DNA of 6,097 bases from Bacillota bacterium (GCA_023393045.1 JAEWMV010000243.1:1-6097), one strand, 5' to 3'. Counted from the first letter of the stretch, positions 1-5,920 are shown. Numbers and translations: made by a program. Notes: generated from the letters alone by a model not told the origin.

Positions 1-238
1 AGCCGTGGCAGCCGCTTTTTTTGAGGCCCACGGCGTTTTCGTGCGGCTCCTTTTCAAGGCGCACCTCGCAGGAGATGTCCCGCGCCTCGATGAGTCCCCT
101 GAGCTTCGCGTAGATGTCGAGCGACCCGCTCGACACGCAGCCCGTGCCCGCGCACACCAGTATCTTCTTTTTCTGCGCGTCAAGGGAAGCGCGGCAGCGC
201 GCGCGAAGGGCGATGAGTTCCTCTCTGTTTCCGAGCAT
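1..238 (-). CDS. hydB: HydB (NuoF-like) subunit of NAD(P)-linked [FeFe] hydrogenase, N-terminal part only (runs off left edge)
   Basis: Only the first 79 codons are in the window; the frame is open to base 1. I translated it from the minus strand: it begins MLGNREELIALRARC and continues with KKILVCAGTGCVSSGS and ends at KSGCHG. C29 and C34 (C-x4-C), with C77 in GCHG as the expected third ligand, mark a thioredoxin-like [2Fe-2S] domain. Complex I NuoF lacks this N-terminal domain, while HydB/HndC-type subunits of bifurcating hydrogenases carry it, which favours hydB. In that family the protein binds FMN and NAD(P)(H) and further Fe-S clusters and exchanges electrons between NAD(P)H, ferredoxin and the catalytic HydA. 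The ATG is one base after the hydC stop, with GGGAGGAGG (253-245) inside the end of hydC as ribosome binding site, so the two are probably translationally coupled. FMN- and NAD-binding parts cannot be checked here. A formate dehydrogenase-linked NuoF homologue is the main alternative. Confidence 0.85.
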   Translation of the reverse strand, partial: MLGNREELIALRARCRASLDAQKKKILVCAGTGCVSSGSLDIYAKLRGLIEARDISCEVRLEKEPHENAVGLKKSGCHG

Positions 239-239
239 G

Positions 240-716
240 TCACGCCTCCTCCCTGAGCTTTTCTAAAAGTTCGCCCGCCTTTTCGGGCGTCATGGCGGGA
301 TGAACCTTGTCGTTGACGGTGAGCACGGGCGCAAGGCCGCACGCGCCCAGGCAGGAGACCGTCTCCACCGTAAAGAGCCCGTCCCCGGTCGTGCGGCGCG
401 CTTCACAAAGGCCCAGCTCCGCACGGAGCTTCTCGAGGATGGGGATGGATTTGCGCACATGGCAGGCCGTGCCGTCGCACACGCGTATCACGTATTTGCC
501 CTTGGGCTCGAGCGAAAAGTTCTCATAGAACGTCGCCACGCTGTAAATGCCCGCCTCGCTGATGGAGAGGCGCTTGGAAAGGTGAGGAAAAACCTCCTTG
601 GGCAGGTAGCGGTATTTTTCCTGGATGTCCTGCAATATCGCGATGACCGCGCTGGAGCGGCAGCCGTGCCGCTCGATGATGGCGTCCACGACCCGTTTGT
701 CGAATGTGTCTGTCAT
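240..716 (-). CDS. hydC: HydC (NuoE-like) [2Fe-2S] subunit of NAD(P)-linked [FeFe] hydrogenase
   Basis: The 158-residue protein is of normal length for the NuoE/HydC family. The N-terminal helical part (about residues 1-70) contains the family-typical stretches LQDIQEKYRYLP and SVATFYENFS. The C-terminal thioredoxin-like fold binds one [2Fe-2S] cluster through C80 and C85 (VCDGTAC) and C122 and C126 (SCLGAC, followed by GLAPV). All four ligands are present. In bifurcating hydrogenases this cytoplasmic subunit sits against HydB/NuoF and helps pass electrons. It lies 21 bases after the phosphatase gene and one base before hydB. The ATG is preceded by AGGAGG (726-721) at a short 4-base spacing. 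In many clostridial relatives a histidine-kinase-like ATPase and a small [2Fe-2S] protein gene separate the NuoE- and NuoF-like genes; here they are directly adjacent. A complex I or formate dehydrogenase NuoE is possible by sequence alone, but the hydrogenase context argues for HydC. Confidence 0.9.
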   Translation of the reverse strand: MTDTFDKRVVDAIIERHGCRSSAVIAILQDIQEKYRYLPKEVFPHLSKRLSISEAGIYSVATFYENFSLEPKGKYVIRVCDGTACHVRKSIPILEKLRAELGLCEARRTTGDGLFTVETVSCLGACGLAPVLTVNDKVHPAMTPEKAGELLEKLREEA

Positions 717-737
717 ACGTCCTCCTGTATCCTGTCG

Positions 738-1913
738 TTAAAAATAGCTGACCTTGATGTTTTTGCCCATGCGCCGCAGGCAGGCGGAAAGCTCCTCCAC
801 CAGCTGCATCTTGATGTTGAAGCCGATGGGCAGCTTGGGGTTCTGATGGGCGGGGTTGACCGCGCGCCCCACGAAGAAGCTGATATCCGTGGCCTCCTCA
901 AACAGGAGCCGGGCGATGAGGGACGCGCCGTCCCGTCGGCTTCCCCAATCGGCGCAAAGCGTGTTTTCGTCAAGGTAATCCCGCGCGTATTCGAGCACGC
1001 GGTTGATGGTGATGACCCCTTCCGTCACGAGGTCCACCCCCTCGATGTGCGCCGTGGGGGGAATATCCGGGTCCTCATAGACCGGAAGCCCCGTTTCAAG
1101 CGGCTTTTTGAGAAAGCGCGCCGCCAGCGCCGAGGTGGTGCCGCCGCATACGATGTGCTTGCCCTCCTTCGAGAAAAAGAGGGACATCATCTTGGGCACG
1201 TCCGCGGGGGAGGCGGGCGGGCCGAGCATGATGTTGAGCGGGCGGCGGCGGCGTATGCGCACGGCGCACGCGGTGGTGTCATCCCCCGGCTCGCCCCCGT
1301 AGAGCGCGTCGCATTTGCCGATCAAAAGGGAGCAAAGCGTTTTGGCGGTGTATTCCGGCTTATATGAGGACTCCAGATAGGAGATGATGTCGTCCCTCTG
1401 CCAGCCGAAGTTGAGCGTGCGCCCCACGCCCGCGTGCACCGCGCCGTCGCTAAACGCGATGAAAGCGTCGTCCTCATGAAGCGCGACGCGGGACTTGTAA
1501 ATCGCCTTTCCCTCGATGAGCTCCGAGGTTTTGGGGTAATCCACGTTCTTTCCTTCGCGAAGGAGCACCACATGGGGATTGTCGTACTGGATGAGCTCCG
1601 CCTCGAGGTCGTGGTCGATGCGAATGACCGTGAAGGTGGAATAGGCGACCCGGCGCACGCTGCATACGGGCAGCGTGGCCGCGATGGTGGAGACGCAATC
1701 CTCCACCGAAAGGTCGTTTGCCATCATGGTAGAAATGATTTTGGCGCTGAGCGTGGAGAGGATGTTCGCCTTCACGCCGCTGCCAAGCCCGTCCGCCAGC
1801 ACGATCACCGTCGCGTCTTCGGCACGCTGCACGATCTCCACATGGTCCCCGCAGATCTGCTCCCCGTATTTATTGAGGCTCAAGTAGCCCACATCCGTGC
1901 AGAGCCTACTCAT
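738..1913 (-). CDS. SpoIIE-type PP2C serine/threonine phosphatase with unassigned C-terminal domain
   Basis: This is a 391-residue soluble protein; no signal peptide or membrane segment is visible. Residues about 1-222 form a PPM/SpoIIE phosphatase domain. The metal-binding landmarks are C21-G22-D23, D41-G-L-G-S-G46, S155-D156-G157 and G210-D211-D212, so the acidic metal ligands look intact and the enzyme is probably active with Mn2+/Mg2+. A basic RRRR linker at 221-224 leads to a second domain (about 225-391) containing NIMLGPPASP and VCGGTTSALAARFL, which I cannot assign to a named fold. The start is taken at MSRLCTDVGY, not at an in-frame ATG at 1973: an AAGGAGG lies at the right distance, and the upstream 20 codons are Arg-rich and overlap the preceding gene. 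The gene overlaps the hydrogenase gene by 8 bases. Phosphatases of this type recur beside PAS-bearing hydrogenases, which suggests an output role for redox or H2 sensing. Its substrate is unknown. Confidence 0.88.
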   Translation of the reverse strand: MSRLCTDVGYLSLNKYGEQICGDHVEIVQRAEDATVIVLADGLGSGVKANILSTLSAKIISTMMANDLSVEDCVSTIAATLPVCSVRRVAYSTFTVIRIDHDLEAELIQYDNPHVVLLREGKNVDYPKTSELIEGKAIYKSRVALHEDDAFIAFSDGAVHAGVGRTLNFGWQRDDIISYLESSYKPEYTAKTLCSLLIGKCDALYGGEPGDDTTACAVRIRRRRPLNIMLGPPASPADVPKMMSLFFSKEGKHIVCGGTTSALAARFLKKPLETGLPVYEDPDIPPTAHIEGVDLVTEGVITINRVLEYARDYLDENTLCADWGSRRDGASLIARLLFEEATDISFFVGRAVNPAHQNPKLPIGFNIKMQLVEELSACLRRMGKNIKVSYF

Positions 1914-3579
1914 CGCCAAGCGCCTCCTTGAGGCGGGTGAGCGCGACGCGCGTTTCCGCCGTGGTCTCGCCAAGAAGCGAGGCGATCTCCTGCACGGTAC
2001 GCATCTGCTTTTCGATCATGCGATCCGTAATCTCCACCGTTTTTCGAGAGAGCGCCTCCTTGCCCTGCTGGCGCAGCACTTCTTCGGTCACGTCGCGCAT
2101 GATGCAGATGAGTATGTGGTAATCCCTGTCGTAAATCACCGTCTGCTCGACATACTTATCGTATTCCGCCAGATAGACGCGCTTATTGTAAAGGTTCCGT
2201 TTGCCCTCGTAAGCGTCCAGAAAAGGGCGCGGGTCGAGGATGCGCACCACCGGCTCGCCCGTCACATCGCGCGAATCTTTGATGTTGATGAGCGCGCAGG
2301 CCGCAGAGTTGAGCTGCTGCACAGCGTAATCCTCGTTGAGCACGATGATGGCGTTGGGCGTGTGCTCGATGATGTTGTCCGAGAAGGACTCCGCCTTCTC
2401 CTTGAGGTAAGGAAGGCACATGGTGAGGTTCGCCTTGCCCTGCAGCACTGCGATGGCTTTTTCCCGGCAGGTGTTGTAGCCGCAGCTTCCGCAGTTGAGC
2501 TCGTGCTCCGGCTTGGTCTTGCCGATCTGCCTGAGCACGTCGGCGATGGCCTCCTCGCTGATGTGCACGCGGGGCACGGTCATGGGCGTGTAGCTGCCGC
2601 GCAGTTTTTCCACGGGCAGCGCGGCTTCGTTCCCATCCTCCCGGCCGGCGTAGCGGCTCACCGCGATGCGGCTTTGCAGGGGGTGTTTTTCCCGCGTCTC
2701 CATGGCGGGGCCGCCGACGCAGCTCCCCGTGCAGGCGGACATTTCGATGAAACATTTGCCCGGCTTGCCCGCGAGCAACTCCTCGATGGCGCGCGCACAG
2801 TTCTCGATGCCGTCCACGCTCATGTACGCATAATCCGGGTTGGCCGCGTTCATCGAGGAGAGAATTCCGCCCGCCGTGGGGAACGAGCGCGCGCGGCAGC
2901 CGCTTCCTTCTTCCTCGTATGCGGGCGCGATTTTTTCCTCCTCCAGCCATGCGCTGAGCTCCTCGAAGGTGAGCGCGCAGTCCACGCCCGAGGAGATGCC
3001 CTCGGCCTCCGCCTTCTTGGAAATGCACGGGCCGACGAACACCGTTTTTGCGTCCGGGTGGCGGCGCTTGATGTCCAGGCAATGCGCGCGCATGGGGGAA
3101 ACCACCGGCGCGAGGTAGGGCAGCGCGGCCGGGTAATACTTCTGGATCAGCAAATTGACCGTGGGGCAGCACGAGGTGATGATGACGCTGCGCCTGCCCT
3201 CGTCGAGCATGGCGTCGTACTGCTTTTTTACGAGCTCCGCGCCGAGGGCCGTTTCCTCCGCGCCCGCGAAGCCAAGCTTTTTAAGCACGCTTTGCATGGA
3301 GCGCATGGTGACGTTTGCGTAGTTGGCCACAAAGGAGGGCGCAACGCTCGCGTACACCGGCGCGCCGGAGGCGAGCAGCGCCTTTGCGGCCGGAACGTCG
3401 TTTCTTATCTGCTTGGCGTTTTGCGGGCACACCACGAAGCAATGTCCGCACAATATGCATTCGTTGCTGATGATGTTGGCCTGATCGTCCCCGAAACGGA
3501 TGGACTTGACCGGGCAGTTGCGGATGCACTTGTAGCAATTCTTGCAGTTGGATTGTTTGAGCTGGAGATACTCCGTCAC
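1906..3579 (-). CDS. hydS: Group C, HydS-like PAS-containing [FeFe] hydrogenase (putative H2/redox sensor)
   Basis: The protein has 557 residues. Domain order: two [4Fe-4S] ferredoxin motifs (C12, C15, C18, C22 and C41, C44, C47, C51); an H-cluster domain with L1 TSCCPTV (135-141), L2 GPCISKKAE (183-191) and L3 EMSACTGSCVGG (279-290); a further [4Fe-4S] motif C363-x2-C366-x4-C371-x16-C388 like the RnfB-type Fe-S domain; then a PAS domain (about 398-500) and a C-terminal helical, probably coiled-coil tail. H-cluster cysteines C138, C185, C283 and C287 are all kept. The Met of the catalytic MPC motif is Gly here, and the GGxxP end of L3 departs from catalytic enzymes. Such changes with a PAS domain are characteristic of the proposed sensory group C. 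No signal peptide is seen, so it should be cytoplasmic. It starts with GTG two bases after the ferredoxin stop. Sensing is inferred from family and context; slow catalytic hydrogenase activity cannot be excluded. Confidence 0.88.
   Translation of the reverse strand: MTEYLQLKQSNCKNCYKCIRNCPVKSIRFGDDQANIISNECILCGHCFVVCPQNAKQIRNDVPAAKALLASGAPVYASVAPSFVANYANVTMRSMQSVLKKLGFAGAEETALGAELVKKQYDAMLDEGRRSVIITSCCPTVNLLIQKYYPAALPYLAPVVSPMRAHCLDIKRRHPDAKTVFVGPCISKKAEAEGISSGVDCALTFEELSAWLEEEKIAPAYEEEGSGCRARSFPTAGGILSSMNAANPDYAYMSVDGIENCARAIEELLAGKPGKCFIEMSACTGSCVGGPAMETREKHPLQSRIAVSRYAGREDGNEAALPVEKLRGSYTPMTVPRVHISEEAIADVLRQIGKTKPEHELNCGSCGYNTCREKAIAVLQGKANLTMCLPYLKEKAESFSDNIIEHTPNAIIVLNEDYAVQQLNSAACALINIKDSRDVTGEPVVRILDPRPFLDAYEGKRNLYNKRVYLAEYDKYVEQTVIYDRDYHILICIMRDVTEEVLRQQGKEALSRKTVEITDRMIEKQMRTVQEIASLLGETTAETRVALTRLKEALGDE
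1923..1929 (-). promoter_or_regulatory. Ribosome binding site that fixes the start of the phosphatase gene
   Basis: AAGGAGG on the minus strand lies 9 bases before the ATG at 1913-1911. It is inside the last codons of the hydrogenase gene. It supports the 391-residue product over a 20-codon longer reading from 1973. Confidence 0.8.
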
Positions 3580-3581
3580 GC

Positions 3582-3851
3582 TTAACCCTCCATTTCCTGC
3601 GCCGTCGTGTCATTGAGCCGGGGCAGCACCTCGTTTGTAAAAAACGCGTTCACGCCCTCCGGCTCGAGGGAAAACAGCTCGTCGCCTATTCTCACGCTCA
3701 CGCCCCGGGTGCAGTTGCCCATGCAGAACGCGCCGCAAAGCTCGATTCGCTCCGTGAGGCCATGCCGCGCCACAGCGTCCTGCAGGCGCTCCACGACCTG
3801 GCGGGAACCCTTGAGGTGGCAGGAACTGCCGATGCAGACCGTGATTTTCAT
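3582..3851 (-). CDS. Small thioredoxin-like [2Fe-2S] ferredoxin
   Basis: This 89-residue protein consists of a single thioredoxin-like ferredoxin domain related to the C-terminal half of NuoE. Likely [2Fe-2S] ligands are C6 and C11 (VCIGSSC, followed by HLKGS) and C43 and C47 (FCMGNC), matching the C-x4-C and C-x3-C pattern of HydC encoded downstream. An additional C39 lies four residues before C43. Residues 48-70 hold the GVSVRIGDELFSL-like strand region. It lies 9 bases after rex; its ribosome binding site GAGGGAAG overlaps the rex stop codon, so coupling is likely. In comparable clostridial loci such a protein precedes the PAS-hydrogenase, so it is a plausible electron carrier to or from that sensor. 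That partner is inferred from position only. I see no catalytic motifs beyond the cluster site. Confidence 0.85.
   Translation of the reverse strand: MKITVCIGSSCHLKGSRQVVERLQDAVARHGLTERIELCGAFCMGNCTRGVSVRIGDELFSLEPEGVNAFFTNEVLPRLNDTTAQEMEG
3586..3591 (-). promoter_or_regulatory. Ribosome binding site for the GTG-started hydrogenase gene
   Basis: GGAGGG on the minus strand lies 6 bases before GTG (3579-3577), within the last codons of the ferredoxin gene. It supports initiation at GTG, which places the first ferredoxin cysteine at residue 12. Confidence 0.75.
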
Positions 3852-3860
3852 TTGCTTCCC

Positions 3861-4502
3861 TCACTCCGCGTAATAAAGCTGTGTCATCAGGTGCTTGGAG
3901 AGCACCGCGAGCGAGCTTGCCATGTTTTCGTTGAGCACAAGAACGTTGGCGGGCGCCCTAAGCTGGATCGGCGCAAAGTTCCAAACGGCCAGTACCCCGC
4001 TTTCAACAAGCGTGTCGCACACCGCCTGCGCCGCGAATTCGGGCACGGTGACGATGCCGATGCGTATGTTCATGCGCCTGCACAGGTCGCCGAGCTTGTC
4101 GACAGGTAAAATCTGCCTGCCATATACGGACGCGTCGGCGGCGGGCGGATTCACGTCGAACGCGGCGACGATTTCCAGCCCGTATTGCGCAAAGTTTTGG
4201 TAAGAAAGCAGCGCCCGGCCCAGATTGCCCGCGCCGACGAGCACGGCGCTGCGCATGTCGTCGTATCCCAGGAACTGCTCGACGTCCGTAATCAGATCCT
4301 GCACGATGTAGCCGATTTTCGGGCGGCCGCCGCTGCTCACCAGCGCGAGGTCCTTGCGCACCTGAACATCGTTGAGGCCCAGCGCGTCGGCGATACAGGC
4401 GCAGGAAATGTTGAGCGCGCCGTCCTTGGGCAGGGATTTGAGATATTTGAGATACATGGGTAGCCGCTTGAGGGTCTGCATGGGAATGGAAGAGTGTTGC
4501 AT
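3861..4502 (-). CDS. rex: Redox-sensing transcriptional repressor Rex
   Basis: The 213-residue protein is of usual Rex length. The N-terminal winged helix (about 1-75) has the recognition region LNDVQVRKDLALVSSGGRP (43-61). The C-terminal Rossmann domain shows the dinucleotide-binding loop G90-A-G-N-L-G95 and the acidic D116 at the end of the second strand, expected to select NAD(H) over NADP(H). The Tyr-rich C-terminal helix (about 194-211) fits the domain-swapped dimer helix of the family. Rex proteins bind operators near TTGTTAANNNNTTAACAA when NADH/NAD+ is low and let go when NADH rises. The chosen ATG has AAAAGGAG 8 bases upstream; M8 would be an alternative start but is less well placed. 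It is the first gene of the hydrogenase operon, and a Rex-like operator lies in front of the alcohol dehydrogenase. I saw no Rex box directly upstream of rex itself. Confidence 0.96.
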   Translation of the reverse strand: MQHSSIPMQTLKRLPMYLKYLKSLPKDGALNISCACIADALGLNDVQVRKDLALVSSGGRPKIGYIVQDLITDVEQFLGYDDMRSAVLVGAGNLGRALLSYQNFAQYGLEIVAAFDVNPPAADASVYGRQILPVDKLGDLCRRMNIRIGIVTVPEFAAQAVCDTLVESGVLAVWNFAPIQLRAPANVLVLNENMASSLAVLSKHLMTQLYYAE

Positions 4503-4510
4503 ATTGCGTG

Positions 4511-4518
4511 CTCCTTTT
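4511..4518 (-). promoter_or_regulatory. Ribosome binding site of rex
   Basis: AAAAGGAG on the minus strand lies 8 bases before the ATG at 4502. It favours this start over the internal Met at codon 8. Confidence 0.75.
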
Positions 4519-4540
4519 CAATACTGATCCTGCGCCGGAC

Positions 4541-4574
4541 AGAAAACGGCCGCCGCGTCTTCGCGGCGGCCGTT
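4541..4574 (-). terminator. Strong intrinsic terminator of the alcohol dehydrogenase gene
   Basis: The minus-strand transcript forms a perfect 13-bp stem (4574-4562 with 4557-4545), almost all G-C, closed by the four-base loop AAGA, a GNRA-like tetraloop. It is followed by a short U-rich stretch (TTTTCT, partly from the stem). It begins 22 bases after the alcohol dehydrogenase stop codon and ends about 40 bases before the rex start. This placement separates the two transcription units, unless read-through feeds the rex operon. Confidence 0.85.
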
Positions 4575-4595
4575 GTGGCAAACCGCCTGGCGCAA

Positions 4596-5786
4596 TCAGA
4601 AGTCCACCTGCGTGTCGTAATAGCAGCAGCGCAGGAGCTTTTCCATCGCCTCGGGGGTGACGGCGCGCGGGTTTGAGCCCGTGCATGCGTCGCCGACGGC
4701 GAGTTCCGCCACGCGGGGCAGTTTTTCAAGGAACTCGGCCTCGCCGATGATGCCGCCCTCGTAATCCCGTATGCAGGCGGGGATATCCAGCTTCGCGTTG
4801 AGGGCGCGGATGTGCGCGATGAGCGCGTCCGTCAATTCCGCGTCGGTCGCGCCCCTGAGCCCGAGGGAGGCCGCAATCTCCGCGTACCGTTTGGCCGCGG
4901 CAGGCTCCTTGGCGTTGTAGGCGATGACCTTAGGCAGATACATCGCGTTGGCGCAGCCGTGCACGATGTGGCCGCCCGTATAGGCGGCACCCGTCTTATG
5001 CGCCATGGAGTGCACGATACCCAGCAGCGCGTTGGAGAAAGCCATGCCCGCAAGGCACTGCGCGTTGTGCATGCGCTCGCGCGCCTCCTTATCGCCGTGG
5101 TACGACGCCTCGAGATACGCGCTCACCATCCCGATGGCGTGCAGCGCGAGGGGGTCGGTGTAATCGCAGTGCAGCGTGGAGACGTAAGCCTCTATCGCGT
5201 GCGTCATAGCGTCCATGCCGGTGTGCGCGGTGAGCTTGGGCGGCATAGTTTCCGCCAGCTCCGGGTCGACGATGGCGACGTCCGGCGTGATGTTGAAGTC
5301 CGCAAGCGGGTACTTGATGCCCTTCGCATAGTCGGTGATGACCGAAAAGGCCGTGACCTCCGTGGCCGTGCCCGAGGTGGAGGGAATCGCGCAGAACTTG
5401 GCCTTTGTGCGAAGCGCGGGGAAATTAAAAGGGATGCACAGGTCTTCAAACGTGGTTTCCGGGTATTCATAAAAGGCCCACATGGCCTTTGCCGCGTCGA
5501 TGGGGGAGCCGCCGCCGATGGAAACGATCCAGTCGGGCTCAAACGCGCGCATCGCCTCGGCGCCGCGCATGACGGTTTCCACGGAAGGGTCGGACTCCAC
5601 CCCTTCAAAAAGCTGAACCTCCATGCCCGCTTCCTTAAGATAAGCGACGGTTTTGTCAAGGAAGCCGAAGCACTTCATGCTGCCGCCGCCAACCACCACC
5701 ATCGCCCTTTTGCCCTTGAGGGACTTGAGCGCCGCGAGCGCGCCCCTCCCGTGATACAGATCCCTGGGTAACGTAAACCTTGCCAT
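4596..5786 (-). CDS. Iron-containing (AdhE C-terminal-like) NAD-dependent alcohol dehydrogenase
   Basis: The 396-residue protein is a full-length group III alcohol dehydrogenase. The N-terminal nucleotide-binding part contains GGGSMKCFG (33-41) and SIGGGSPIDAAKAMW (89-103). The all-helical C-terminal part carries the metal site: D192 and H196 (GMDAMTHAIEAY), H259 (HSMAH) and probably H276 (HGCANA). Compared with lactaldehyde reductase FucO, about three residues are inserted just before the last ligand (GGHIVHG), so H273 or H276 could be the ligand; H276 fits the HG motif better. Sequence style (SPIDAAKAMW, YTDPLALHAI, CTGSNPRAV) resembles the alcohol dehydrogenase half of bifunctional AdhE, so reduction of an aldehyde to ethanol, butanol or a diol with NADH is likely; the exact substrate is not readable. 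It is a single-gene unit with ribosome binding site AGGAGG (5801-5796, spacing 9), its own promoter with a Rex-type operator, and a strong terminator after the stop. Confidence 0.95.
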   Translation of the reverse strand: MARFTLPRDLYHGRGALAALKSLKGKRAMVVVGGGSMKCFGFLDKTVAYLKEAGMEVQLFEGVESDPSVETVMRGAEAMRAFEPDWIVSIGGGSPIDAAKAMWAFYEYPETTFEDLCIPFNFPALRTKAKFCAIPSTSGTATEVTAFSVITDYAKGIKYPLADFNITPDVAIVDPELAETMPPKLTAHTGMDAMTHAIEAYVSTLHCDYTDPLALHAIGMVSAYLEASYHGDKEARERMHNAQCLAGMAFSNALLGIVHSMAHKTGAAYTGGHIVHGCANAMYLPKVIAYNAKEPAAAKRYAEIAASLGLRGATDAELTDALIAHIRALNAKLDIPACIRDYEGGIIGEAEFLEKLPRVAELAVGDACTGSNPRAVTPEAMEKLLRCCYYDTQVDF

Positions 5787-5836
5787 ATCGATGAACCTCC
5801 TCTCGGCCGATCATGTTGCGAAGGCGTCTTCCGTCT

Positions 5837-5854
5837 TCGTTATTATTTTAACAA
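5837..5854 (-). promoter_or_regulatory. Predicted Rex operator in front of the alcohol dehydrogenase gene
   Basis: On the minus strand this reads TTGTTAA-AATA-ATAACGA. Against the clostridial Rex consensus TTGTTAANNNNTTAACAA, the first half-site is perfect and the second matches 5 of 7, giving 12 of 14 defined positions. It lies 50 bases before the start codon and covers the most likely -10 box, the expected place for a repressor. The rex gene is the next gene downstream. Confidence 0.65.
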
Positions 5855-5873
5855 GCTTGTGTCGAGTTGAGTA
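5845..5873 (-). promoter_or_regulatory. Likely sigma-A promoter of the alcohol dehydrogenase gene
   Basis: On the minus strand TACTCA (5873-5868) and TAAAAT (5850-5845) are separated by 17 bases. The -10 matches TATAAT at 5 of 6, while the -35 is weak (3 of 6). Transcription would start near 5838, giving a leader of about 50 bases. An alternative -35, TCGACA, has no -10 at proper spacing. The weak -35 would suit a promoter helped by an upstream activator. Confidence 0.4.
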
Positions 5874-5886
5874 ATATGCTTATAGA

Positions 5887-5910
5887 ATATCGATATACAT
5901 TTATCGATAT
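5887..5910. repeat. Paired TATCGATA palindromes upstream of the alcohol dehydrogenase promoter
   Basis: A 10-base palindrome ATATCGATAT (5887-5896) and a second copy TATCGATA (5902-5909) have centres 14 bases apart in an AT-rich stretch. They lie about 50-70 bases upstream of the predicted transcription start, where activators often bind. ATCGAT recurs at 5787-5792 and 6092-6097. A regulator site is possible; no regulator is identified. Confidence 0.4.
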
Positions 5911-5920
5911 AATGTGTGCG

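Noticed and set aside
5..256. An 83-codon plus-strand open frame at the left edge
   Set aside because: The opposite strand carries the HydB N-terminus with its cysteine motif and a good ribosome binding site.
300..1367. A 355-codon plus-strand open frame across hydC and the phosphatase gene
   Set aside because: It crosses two well-supported minus-strand genes and reads as a low-complexity Arg/Ala/Gly-rich shadow.
1914..1973. Longer start for the phosphatase gene, 20 codons upstream
   Set aside because: The added residues are Arg-rich and overlap the hydrogenase gene, while a near-perfect ribosome binding site serves the ATG at 1913.
1906..3579. Calling the hydrogenase the catalytic HydA of the bifurcating complex
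   Set aside because: HydA has an N-terminal [2Fe-2S] domain, canonical MPC and GGGQP motifs and no PAS domain. The features here fit the HydS-like type, and HydA is expected beyond hydB.
1897..3585. A 562-codon plus-strand open frame opposite the hydrogenase gene
   Set aside because: It is antisense to a gene with clear Fe-S and H-cluster motifs; such frames stay open because of GC-rich third positions. The translation shows no recognisable domain.
4812..5771. A 319-codon plus-strand open frame opposite the alcohol dehydrogenase gene
   Set aside because: It is antisense to a full-length enzyme with intact metal ligands; Arg/Val/Gly-rich shadow without motifs.
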